NCBI GenBank assembly: GCA_964418425.1
Contig: CAYQLT010000102.1
Coordinates: forward strand, 1 to 5,688
Direction: 5' to 3'
Length of the DNA stretch: 5,688 bases
Source of the DNA: CAYQLT01 sp964418425
Lineage (GTDB): Bacteria > Bacillota > Limnochordia > Limnochordales > Geochordaceae
Shown here: positions 1 through 5,688 of the stretch, piece after piece
Layout: each line of letters begins with the position of its first letter
How positions within the stretch are numbered: the first letter of the stretch is position 1
Position numbers and translations under genes: made by a program
The notes under the pieces: model-generated
The model's input: the letters and a program-made list of their open reading frames with translations, nothing else
What the model was told of the DNA's origin: nothing
Database searches by the model: none

Positions 1-843
1 CTACGTACGAAATCGAGTCTCGAGAATCTCAAGAGCCGAATCGAGTCGAAGATTGGTCTCCCTCCCAGTGGCGACTCCTGGCCGTTGGACAAGCGAGCGG
101 ATCTTGACAAGTTGGTGTTCGCCCTGGATCCCTCTGCACTCCTGCATGGGTTCCAGTTCGTGCAATGGGAATTCGTTGGCCTCCGGCAAACACGGCTTTT
201 GCACGCGCGACTTGAGGCCGAGTTGCCGGATGACCCGGAAGTCCACTATGGGATGGTGAAATGGGACGCCATCGAGCCTAAGTCCACACGGGAGGAACGT
301 GCCAACAAAGGTCAGAGCATCGCGGTCAAGAGCCGCATCGTCCCGAAGAGGATCATGGCAGCCTTCGAAATCGACGTTCTGGGCCTAAAGAATCTCGCAC
401 TGGATGAAGAGCAGAAGAAGTTATTGCTTGGGCTGGCGCTCTGGAAGGTCGGCGCTTTCCTCGAGAACAGGCCAGCTTTTGACCCCCGCAGCCGTCAAAC
501 CATGCCGAGCCTCCGGCTCAGAGCCGACTGCTACCTCGAGTGCCGACGGGTCGAATGGAGAGGGCGTGGGGGGCATGGGGGTGGGAACGGGAATCAGACG
601 CACTCGTCGACAACCCCGGAAGACCTAATGGAAGCGATGCCCAAAGCTGAAGAGCGCCCCAACTTTGCCAAGCTGATGAAGGAGTTACTTCCAGAAGAAG
701 TCGTGCTGGAGTCCGGTTTCAACGAGCTGTATGAGGGGCCGTGCGTGTTAGTGACGTACAGGCCAAACCAAAGAAGAAAGGCAGAGAAGTCGGCCCAAAA
801 GGTAGATGAGGGTTCCAGTGAGGAGAGTCAGGGAGACCAATGA
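1..843 (+). CDS. csb1: Csb1 (type I-G Cas7), 5'-truncated by the window edge
   Basis: Partial gene: the frame is open from base 1 to the TGA at 841-843, giving 280 codons with no start in the window, so roughly the first quarter of the protein is missing. Family evidence comes from motifs I recognise from Csb1/GSU0053 (Cas7 of subtype I-G): FALDPSALLHG near window codons 39-49, a body with charged strands around KSRIVPKRIMAAFEID, and a helix near LLLGLALWKVGAFLENR. Cas7-group RAMP proteins polymerise along the crRNA spacer to form the backbone of the Cascade-like effector. A glycine-rich stretch (RGRGGHGGGNGN, about bases 562-600) looks like a flexible loop, and the lysine/glutamate-rich tail is probably disordered. 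The stop overlaps the csb2 start (ATGA), so the two are probably translationally coupled. Codon use and GC (about 50-60%) resemble csb2 and differ from the genes to the right. An internal start near base 85 would cut through the conserved region and is not credible. Confidence 0.9.
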   Translation, partial: LRTKSSLENLKSRIESKIGLPPSGDSWPLDKRADLDKLVFALDPSALLHGFQFVQWEFVGLRQTRLLHARLEAELPDDPEVHYGMVKWDAIEPKSTREERANKGQSIAVKSRIVPKRIMAAFEIDVLGLKNLALDEEQKKLLLGLALWKVGAFLENRPAFDPRSRQTMPSLRLRADCYLECRRVEWRGRGGHGGGNGNQTHSSTTPEDLMEAMPKAEERPNFAKLMKELLPEEVVLESGFNELYEGPCVLVTYRPNQRRKAEKSAQKVDEGSSEESQGDQ

Positions 844-2348
844 GCTCCGCCACTGTCATTGAGGTCGAGCTTTTGTCGGGCCGTTATCACGCGCACGTGT
901 GGGGCGAGTCACAGTTCGGTATGGCGGGCCCGGAATGGCCACCGTCGCCGTGGAGACTCTTACGTGCTCTGGCAGCCGCGTGGTTCGGCGCTCGTCCGGC
1001 CCCCTCAGCAGAACAAGACCGCGATGAGCTCCTTGAGGCGCTCGGTTGCTCGGGTCCTCCCGAATTGTGGTTGCCGAAGACCTCACTCCATGAACTACGG
1101 TACTATCAGCCCGTCTGGCGAGAGGCATCTTACCGGCCCGTGCTACACCACGACCATTTTTCTGTCCCAGAAGGTGGTCGGTTTTGGTTCAAGTTCGATG
1201 TGCCTCTATCTACGAAGCAACAACGGTTGCTCGCAGACTTACTGGCCAGAATCCACTACTTCGGGCGGAGCGAATCACGGGCCCGTCTGCGCGTGGCAAA
1301 CGTCGAGCTCCCTCCACAAAAGAGTTATCGGGTTGTGCCCGTTTGTCTGAGGGAAGCCTCCCAGCGGGACGAACATTATATTAGCTGCCGTGTGCTGTGC
1401 ACGACTGGCGATTTCAGAGCATCCGACCTCTGGCGGGTACGAGCAGGTGACTCTGGAGCGCCGGGGGCTCCACCGCATCTTGTGGATAGGCTCATAGGCA
1501 AGAGAATGCCATTGCCTAGCGGTACACGTTGGGTCGACTATGCCGTCCCGAGTGAGAGTTTGGCCTCAGACATCCGCCCCGCACGCGTACCTGCCGCCCA
1601 GCATTCCTCGACTGTCGGGGTTACCGAGATACGATTCCGGCTCAGTCGTCGCATCCCGATTCCGGTCTCGTTACTCGTCGCCTTGTCGAGAGCGTTCCGT
1701 GATGCAGTGGTACACCAGTACGAGCGTATTGTCCCCGGCCACCATTCAAGGATCCTCACGGGACGAGAACCGGATGGAACCGTCAGCCGTGGTCATCAAC
1801 ACGTGTACTATCTCCCTCGGGTCAAAGCAAGCTCAGGCACGATCGATAAGTTGGCCGTTGTCATCCCGAGCGGGCAGGTTACCAGGGAGGAACTAGACGC
1901 CATCGTGAGTGTTGGGAGGATCACTCTACTCGGAGAGAGCGAGTACCCGGTAATAGCGATTGTTGAGGACCTCGTGAAAAGTCGCGCCAATCAGGAGCCC
2001 GCACGCCGCTGGAGGAGTGTGACACCATTTCTGCTGCCGGTGCGTTACCGGTGGAACCAACGTTTCGCGAGCTTGGAGGAACAAATGGGATGGTGGATCG
2101 AACGTCTCTGTGGGGGGCGTCTTCTGGAGGTAGCCAGGATGACGGGACGCAGCGGGAGTGGCTGGGTGCTACCCCTATGGGCGCACGACTACTCGAAAGG
2201 TCGCCCGGGCGTGGGGCGATCTTGGAGGCTAACGCGGCGCCTCGGATTTTGGCTAGAGGTTACGTTTGCGCAGCCTGTAGCCTTGACACTTCCCATCGGC
2301 GCCGACGCACACTTTGGGGCTGGCCAGTTCACACCCATAGGGAATTGA
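840..2348 (+). CDS. csb2: Csb2, Cas5-Cas6 fusion protein of type I-G (full length)
   Basis: A 502-residue protein of the GSU0054/Csb2 family, which fuses a Cas5-like and a Cas6-like RAMP module. In type I-G it caps the 5' handle of the crRNA and supplies precursor-crRNA processing. The Cas5-like half (about 1-255) opens with a β-strand and the family signature GRYHAHVW (14-21) and EWPPSPWRLLRALAAAW (32-48), followed by LWLPK (76-80) and YFGRSESRARLR (140-151). The Cas6-like half (about 258-502) contains GHQHVYYLP (318-326), with two candidate functional histidines (H319, H321), and ends in a glycine-rich loop, GADAHFGAGQF (487-497), equivalent to the Cas6 G-rich loop. ATG at 840 is preceded by GGGAG (831-835) and overlaps the csb1 stop. 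At 332-337 it reads SGTIDK, whereas the downstream copy has the acidic DDDGRIDH, so its Cas6 half looks diverged. I infer that it is an active effector subunit; whether it still cuts RNA is unproven. Confidence 0.93.
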   Translation: MSSATVIEVELLSGRYHAHVWGESQFGMAGPEWPPSPWRLLRALAAAWFGARPAPSAEQDRDELLEALGCSGPPELWLPKTSLHELRYYQPVWREASYRPVLHHDHFSVPEGGRFWFKFDVPLSTKQQRLLADLLARIHYFGRSESRARLRVANVELPPQKSYRVVPVCLREASQRDEHYISCRVLCTTGDFRASDLWRVRAGDSGAPGAPPHLVDRLIGKRMPLPSGTRWVDYAVPSESLASDIRPARVPAAQHSSTVGVTEIRFRLSRRIPIPVSLLVALSRAFRDAVVHQYERIVPGHHSRILTGREPDGTVSRGHQHVYYLPRVKASSGTIDKLAVVIPSGQVTREELDAIVSVGRITLLGESEYPVIAIVEDLVKSRANQEPARRWRSVTPFLLPVRYRWNQRFASLEEQMGWWIERLCGGRLLEVARMTGRSGSGWVLPLWAHDYSKGRPGVGRSWRLTRRLGFWLEVTFAQPVALTLPIGADAHFGAGQFTPIGN

Positions 2349-2637
2349 GTGCTCGGAATGAAACTGGAGCCAGTCAGAGCCCTGAGTCGGCTGCTGGTAT
2401 CAGGGGTGCGCGGCAACCATCGAGAGGAGAGATGGAACATCCATCGGAGGCCGGCACGGAGCGGTGCCGAGAGATCTGTGACCGACTCCGGTCGGGAGGT
2501 CTTCATCCGCCCTGGAGCCTATGACCTGGACCTTTTGGAGACCGCCGACGCTGCGAGAAGCCCTTGGCATCATCCGGCTGTGTTCGGCGGGTAGTACGGG
2601 TAGTGTATGATGTACTGCACCACTAGGGGTTGAGGCC
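2349..2637. other. Gap with no recognisable gene between the two csb2 copies
   Basis: This 289-base stretch separates the end of the full-length csb2 from the truncated one, whereas flanking I-G genes are normally tightly packed. In the frame of the downstream gene it is interrupted by stops (for example TGA at 2359-2361 and 2608-2610), so the downstream protein cannot simply be extended leftwards to recover a Cas5 half. A frame open from GTG 2349 to TAG 2594 (81 codons) has no similarity I recognise and no clear ribosome binding site. I see no tRNA, no insertion-sequence ends, no CRISPR repeat-like direct repeats and no T-tract terminator. It may be degraded DNA at a recombination junction; only the last 40 bases look functional (promoter and ribosome binding site, listed separately). 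Confidence 0.6.
2606..2630 (+). promoter_or_regulatory. Possible -10 element and ribosome binding site for the second csb2
   Basis: TATGAT at 2606-2611 matches five of six positions of the sigma-70-type -10 consensus. The -35 region at the usual spacing (around TTCGGC, 2583-2588) is poor. AGGGG at 2625-2629 lies 8 bases before the GTG at 2638 and is a good Shine-Dalgarno match; it is the reason for choosing that start. Short inverted matches surround the -10 box (AGTAC 2593-2597 with GTACT 2612-2616, and TAGTG 2601-2605 with CACTA 2621-2625), which could be an operator or chance. If real, the promoter would express the truncated csb2 and the adaptation genes independently of csb1-csb2. Confidence 0.35.
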
Positions 2638-3576
2638 GTGGGAACGTGCCGCCGGTTGGACTGGCGTTCGGTTGAGCACGGCTGGTTCGGAAGGGTCTCG
2701 GCAGCTCGGTCCCGGTCGATACCGGCAAGGCCGGGGCCGGGAACCGTGTCCGTGGCCCGGTACTTGCTTCAGGGCGAGGATCTGCCTCCCGTAACCGAAG
2801 TACTGGCGATCGGGGACGCGGCCAGGCTTGCCGCTATGTCCTGGTTCGGCCGGCTTCATGGACGCGACCGGCGCTCTCCCGTCTTGTCCGGAAAGGATGC
2901 CAGGGGCACCCCCCTGCAGGGGCACCGCCACGCCTATTACCTGCCGACCGACGAGGACGATGACGGTCGGATTGACCACTTGACCGTATGGGCAAGGGAT
3001 GGCCTGCCGAGGGAAGAGCTCGAAGCGCTGGCCTCCATACCGGAGTTGAAGTGGGCCAGGCGAAAAGCTGAGGATGAAGAAGAGGAAGGACAAGAGGCGG
3101 AAGCACACGGCTCGACAGCAGGGCTACGGCGGGACGGCTCGGAACCGGGGCGCTCCCGCCTCATCCTCTTGGGCTTCGCCGACCATGCGCTTGCTGAGCG
3201 AATCGCGCCCCGACTGTTCGGCCCTTCGAGACGGTGGGTGTCGTTTTCGCCCTTTGTGCTGGTGCGCCACAGCAAAGTCAAGAAAGAGACGGCAGAAGGG
3301 GAAACCCGGATTCGGGTCGTGGACGGCCCCGAAGACCAGCTCAAGCGGGAACTCGCACACCACGGCCACCCGGTCGAAGGAGTCGAAATCCGGCAGCTTC
3401 CATCCGTACGCGGACATTGGGTGGAGTTCCGCCGCCGGCGCCCTACCGGCCCCCTGCCGGCAGGAGGCGGCTTCGGGTTCGAGATCGTCTTCCCGCACGA
3501 GGTCAAGGGCCCTGTTGCGCTGGGTTACGGGTGCCACTACGGGCTCGGCCTGTTCCTGGCCGAGCCGAAGCGATAG
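2638..3576 (+). CDS. Second, truncated Csb2: Cas6-like half only, Cas5 half missing
   Basis: A 312-residue protein starting at GTG (AGGGG 8 bases upstream) that aligns with the C-terminal Cas6-like half of Csb2. Residues 1-36 are an arginine-rich leader without clear homology. The recognisable domain begins at VSVARYLLQGEDLPPVTE (37-54), then LSGKDARGTPLQGHRHAYYL (83-102, with H96 and H98), DEDDDGRIDH (105-114), RRWVSFSPFVL (198-208) and the terminal G-rich loop GYGCHYGLGLF (296-306). An acidic low-complexity insert (EDEEEEGQEAEA) lies at 145-156. The Cas5-like half, with its GRYHA and WPPSPWRLLRA motifs, is absent and not visible upstream. Full-length Csb2 is about 500 residues. The frame has no internal stop and keeps the conserved histidines, so it may still make a stand-alone Cas6-like RNA-processing protein; equally, it may be the 3' remnant of a resident csb2 replaced by the upstream copy. 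GTG 2746 (residue 37), exactly at the domain edge, is an alternative start. GC is higher than in csb1-csb2 and similar to cas4-cas1. Confidence 0.85.
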   Translation: MGTCRRLDWRSVEHGWFGRVSAARSRSIPARPGPGTVSVARYLLQGEDLPPVTEVLAIGDAARLAAMSWFGRLHGRDRRSPVLSGKDARGTPLQGHRHAYYLPTDEDDDGRIDHLTVWARDGLPREELEALASIPELKWARRKAEDEEEEGQEAEAHGSTAGLRRDGSEPGRSRLILLGFADHALAERIAPRLFGPSRRWVSFSPFVLVRHSKVKKETAEGETRIRVVDGPEDQLKRELAHHGHPVEGVEIRQLPSVRGHWVEFRRRRPTGPLPAGGGFGFEIVFPHEVKGPVALGYGCHYGLGLFLAEPKR

Positions 3577-3646
3577 CCGCCCGGTACACGTCCCTCCGAA
3601 CAACGAATCCCGGCACCTTGACAAAGCAAGGATGACCACGTCCAGT

Positions 3647-3689
3647 GGCCGCCCGGCCCGGTCGCGCGCAGGCCTGCGGCCGGGCGGCC
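3647..3689. terminator. Strong GC-rich hairpin upstream of cas4-cas1 (terminator or attenuator candidate)
   Basis: GGCCGCCCGGC at 3647-3657 is the exact reverse complement of GCCGGGCGGCC at 3679-3689. The 3658/3678 pair extends the perfect stem to 12 bp around a 19-base loop. The loop itself ends in a perfect 10-base palindrome, GCAGGCCTGC (3668-3677), so a competing fold is possible. There is no T-tract on either side, so this is not a textbook intrinsic terminator. It could slow or attenuate transcription into cas4-cas1, stabilise an upstream mRNA end, or bind a dimeric protein. Confidence 0.5.
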
Positions 3690-3740
3690 CCGGCGGCCCA
3701 TCCTCTGGGCGGCAACCTTACCCCGTCACCCTGGAGAACG

Positions 3741-3747
3741 AGGGGGG
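3741..3747 (+). promoter_or_regulatory. Ribosome binding site that decides the cas4-cas1 start
   Basis: AGGGGGG lies 7 bases before ATG 3755. A nearer ATG at 3748 touches the purine run directly and is in a different frame from the conserved protein, so 3755 is the start. Confidence 0.7.
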
Positions 3748-3754
3748 ATGAAGC

Positions 3755-5497
3755 ATGGTGGCGGAGGAGGAGGTAGCGGGGCAACCGGAGCTGCTGCCCG
3801 CTCGGATGCTCAACGAGTTCGCGTATTGCCCTCGACTGTTCTACCTGGAGTGGGTGCAGGGCGAGTGGAGCGATTCCGTGGACACGATCGAGGGTCGCTT
3901 TCATCACCGCCGGGTGGACCGTGAGGCAGGTGCCGCGCCCTCTCCCCAAGACGAAGAGCATCAGGGCGAAGACGACGAAGCCGGGCAACCGGAGGAGGGA
4001 GGGCGGATCCACGCGCGGTCCGTCCTGGTCTCCTCGCCCTCCCTTCGACTGGTGGCCCGGATCGACCTTCTGGAGGGCGAGGGCCTCCACGTCACCCCCG
4101 TGGACTACAAACGGGGAGAGGTTCCGGACAATCCCGAGCAATCTTGGGAGCCGGAGCGCGTGCAGCTGTGCGCGCAGGGGCTCATTCTTCGGGACAACGG
4201 ATTCCAGTGTGAACGTGGCATCCTCTACTACGTGGCATCTCGGCGGCGTGTCGAGGTCCCGTTCACCCCCGAACTCGAGGCCCGAACCCGCCTGCTCATC
4301 GCCCAGGCTCTGCAGGCCGCGCAAGAGGCCCGAATCCCACCTCCACTGGTGGACAGTCCGAAATGTCCACGATGTTCGTTGGTGGGCCTGTGTCTGCCAG
4401 ATGAGACCACGGCCCTGACCGCAGGTATCCCGGGCGATGCCGGAGAGGGACAACAGGAGGAGCCCTCGGTTCGCCGCCTGTTTCCTGCGCGGTACGATGC
4501 GCTTCCGATGTATGTGCAGGAGCAGGGTGCGTACGTACGTCGAAGCGGGGATCGGGTGATCGTTACTCGCGAGGGCGAGACCAAGGCGGACGTACGGGTC
4601 ATTGACGTTTCACAGCTGTGTCTCATGGGCAACGTGCAGATCTCCTCGCAGGCGCTGCGAGATCTGGCCAGCCGGGGCATCCCCATCTGCCATTTCTCAT
4701 ACGGAGGATGGTTCACGGCCATCACCACCGGCCACACCAGCAAGAACATCGAACTGAGGCAGAGCCAGTTCCGCAACGCCTCGGATGCCGCCAGCACGTT
4801 GAGACTCGCACGAACCTTTGTGTCCGCAAAGATCCTAAACGCCCGGACTCTGCTCCGAAGGAATCACCCCGACAAGCCCGAGGCGGCGCTGAGCTTGCTT
4901 GCGCGCATGGCGGATGAGGCAAGGGAGGCGCAAAGCCTGCAAAGCCTGCTGGGGATCGAGGGAACCGCAGCCCGAACCTACTTCGGCGTGTTCAAAGGCA
5001 TGCTTCGACCGAGCGGCGGTGAATGGAGCTTTGACTTTGAGGGGCGGAACCGTCGGCCACCCCGGGACCCGGTGAACGCTCTGCTGTCGTACGCGTACTC
5101 GCTCTTGCTGAAGGATCTGACCGTGACGCTGCTTGCAGTGGGGTTCGACCCGTACCTGGGGTTTTACCACCAGCCGCGATACGGGAAGCCCGCGCTGGCC
5201 CTGGACTTGATGGAAGAGTTCCGGCCGATCATCGCCGACTCGGTCGTCATCACCGTCATCAACAACGGCGAGCTGGGGCCGGACGATTTCTGGACACGGG
5301 CCGGGGGGACGGTTCTGCGAGAGCACGGGCGAAGGAAGCTCATCCGGGCGTATGAGCGACGGATGGAAACGCTGGTGAGGCACCCGGTGTTCGGGTACAC
5401 CATCAGCTACCGGCGTGTCCTGGAGGTACAGGCACGTCTGCTGGGCCGCTACCTCCTCGGCGAAATCGCCGAATACCCGGCTTTCATGACGAGGTGA
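3755..5497 (+). CDS. cas4-cas1: Cas4-Cas1 fusion, spacer-acquisition nuclease/integrase
   Basis: A 580-residue fusion typical of type I-G adaptation modules. The N-terminal Cas4 domain (about 1-215) is a RecB-like Fe-S nuclease that selects and trims PAM-containing prespacers. The four presumed cluster cysteines are C25 (in AYCPRLFYLEW) and C204, C207 and C213 (CPRCSLVGLC). The nuclease residues appear as H50/H51, D104 (ARIDLLE), D117-x-K119 (VDYKRG) and Q137 (ERVQL). After a short linker (about 216-245), the Cas1 domain (about 250-580) begins at LPMYVQEQGAYV. It is the integrase that joins spacers to the array with Cas2. Its metal-binding set is intact: E402 (LLGIEGTAARTYF), H472 (GFYHQPRYGKPAL), D484 and E487 (ALDLMEEFRP). 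An acidic, glutamine-rich insert (about 59-84) lies inside Cas4 after H50/H51 and is probably a surface loop. The ATG at 3755 has a strong AGGGGGG site. The stop directly abuts cas2. Both halves look catalytically competent. Confidence 0.97.
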   Translation: MVAEEEVAGQPELLPARMLNEFAYCPRLFYLEWVQGEWSDSVDTIEGRFHHRRVDREAGAAPSPQDEEHQGEDDEAGQPEEGGRIHARSVLVSSPSLRLVARIDLLEGEGLHVTPVDYKRGEVPDNPEQSWEPERVQLCAQGLILRDNGFQCERGILYYVASRRRVEVPFTPELEARTRLLIAQALQAAQEARIPPPLVDSPKCPRCSLVGLCLPDETTALTAGIPGDAGEGQQEEPSVRRLFPARYDALPMYVQEQGAYVRRSGDRVIVTREGETKADVRVIDVSQLCLMGNVQISSQALRDLASRGIPICHFSYGGWFTAITTGHTSKNIELRQSQFRNASDAASTLRLARTFVSAKILNARTLLRRNHPDKPEAALSLLARMADEAREAQSLQSLLGIEGTAARTYFGVFKGMLRPSGGEWSFDFEGRNRRPPRDPVNALLSYAYSLLLKDLTVTLLAVGFDPYLGFYHQPRYGKPALALDLMEEFRPIIADSVVITVINNGELGPDDFWTRAGGTVLREHGRRKLIRAYERRMETLVRHPVFGYTISYRRVLEVQARLLGRYLLGEIAEYPAFMTR

Positions 5498-5688
5498 GTG
5501 GCCTTGCGCCGCTGCTACCTGGTTTGCTACGATGTGTGCGACGAGAGGCGGTTGCGCAAGACGCATAAGCTCATGATGGGCTACGGCGATCCACTTCAGT
5601 ACTCCGTTTTCCGCTGCATCCTGTCCGAGCAGGAGAAGATGCTGATGCTCTCGCATCTTCTGGAAGTGATCCACCCGCGTCAGGACAG
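5498..5688 (+). CDS. cas2: Cas2, 3'-truncated by the window edge
   Basis: The first 63 codons of Cas2, the ferredoxin-fold dimer that holds two Cas1 dimers together in the integration complex. The first β-strand, RRCYLVCYDV, ends in the conserved Asp (D12 counting from the GTG), followed by CDERRLRKTHKLMMGYG and the second strand QYSVFRCILS, as in Cas2 of I-G loci. The frame stays open to the edge, and family members are about 90-100 residues, so around a third is missing. The start is uncertain. GTG 5498 follows the cas4-cas1 stop with no gap, but its purine-rich site (GAGGTGA, 5491-5497) abuts it. TTG 5504 would sit at a better distance from that site and give a protein beginning MRRCYLV. 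Either way, translation is probably coupled to cas4-cas1 by termination-reinitiation. Confidence 0.93.
   Translation, partial: MALRRCYLVCYDVCDERRLRKTHKLMMGYGDPLQYSVFRCILSEQEKMLMLSHLLEVIHPRQD

Larger units (their letters stand above)
3577..3754. other. Intergenic region between truncated csb2 and cas4-cas1
   Basis: A 178-base non-coding stretch. It contains a strong GC-rich hairpin (listed separately), a perfect TTGACA at 3618-3623 whose expected -10 position (TCCAGT, 3641-3646) is weak, and a purine-rich ribosome binding site just before cas4-cas1. No RNA gene or repeat array is visible. It may separate expression of the adaptation genes from the effector genes. Confidence 0.55.

Noticed and set aside
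104..109. TTGACA -35-like hexamer near the left edge
   Set aside because: Inside the csb1 coding region within a conserved protein stretch, with no matching -10 at proper spacing.
2349..2594. An 81-codon + strand frame starting with GTG directly after the csb2 stop
   Set aside because: No recognisable domain, no convincing ribosome binding site of its own, and composition that could arise by chance in GC-rich DNA. Kept only as part of the unexplained gap.
2901..2926. Direct repeat CAGGGGCACC twice, 6 bases apart, considered as a repeat or array remnant
   Set aside because: It lies inside the conserved Csb2 coding motif (RGTPLQGH), is only 10 bp and occurs twice, so coding constraint or chance explains it.
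3618..3646. TTGACA followed by TCCAGT as a promoter for cas4-cas1
   Set aside because: The -35 is perfect, but the -10 at 17-base spacing matches only three of six positions, too weak to list as a promoter. Noted in the intergenic entry only.
3577..3754. CRISPR repeat or leader between csb2' and cas4-cas1
   Set aside because: Only one inverted repeat is present and no direct repeats with spacer-like intervals. I-G arrays usually lie outside the cas genes.
3503..4453. A long - strand open frame (316 codons) across the cas4-cas1 5' region
   Set aside because: It lies antisense to well-conserved Cas4 and the intergenic hairpin. Long antisense frames are expected in GC-rich genes, and its translation shows no family motif.
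4835..5674. A long - strand open frame (279 codons) opposite Cas1 and Cas2
   Set aside because: It is a shadow of two strongly recognisable + strand genes, with a low-complexity His/Gln-rich translation typical of antisense frames.

Overview
The window is the right-hand part of a type I CRISPR-Cas operon of subtype I-G (formerly I-U, the 'GSU0054' type). All genes are on the + strand. It holds neither a CRISPR array nor a Cas3/Cas8 gene; these are expected outside the window, with cas3 and the large subunit probably to the left and the array probably to the right of cas2. The genus cannot be named. The base composition (roughly 50-62% GC on the left and 63-78% on the right in sampled lines), the GTG starts and the clear purine-rich ribosome binding sites suggest a moderately to highly GC-rich bacterium.

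Layout: (1) 1-843, the 3' part of csb1 (Cas7, the crRNA backbone subunit), cut by the window edge. (2) 840-2348, a complete csb2 (Cas5-Cas6 fusion), joined to csb1 by an ATGA overlap. (3) 2349-2637, 289 bases with no gene I can recognise, ending in a plausible promoter and ribosome binding site. (4) 2638-3576, an intact 312-codon reading frame matching only the C-terminal Cas6-like half of Csb2, so a second, headless csb2. (5) 3577-3754, an intergenic stretch with a strong GC-rich hairpin. (6) 3755-5497, a cas4-cas1 fusion with the key residues of both enzymes. (7) about 5498 to the window edge, the 5' part of cas2, directly abutting cas4-cas1.

Function: Csb1 and Csb2 belong to the crRNA-guided surveillance complex, with Csb2 combining the Cas5 role (5'-handle binding) and the Cas6 role (crRNA processing). 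Cas4-Cas1 and Cas2 form the spacer-acquisition machinery, in which Cas4 selects and trims PAM-bearing prespacers.

The unusual point is the second, Cas6-only csb2 between the effector and adaptation genes. GC content rises near the same place. The truncated copy keeps a DEDDDGRIDH-type acidic loop, while the full-length copy has KASSGTIDK at that position. The simplest reading is a hybrid locus: a divergent csb1-csb2 module replaced the resident effector genes and left the 3' half of the native csb2 beside its native cas4-cas1-cas2. A retained or newly specialised stand-alone Cas6-like processing protein is the more interesting alternative.
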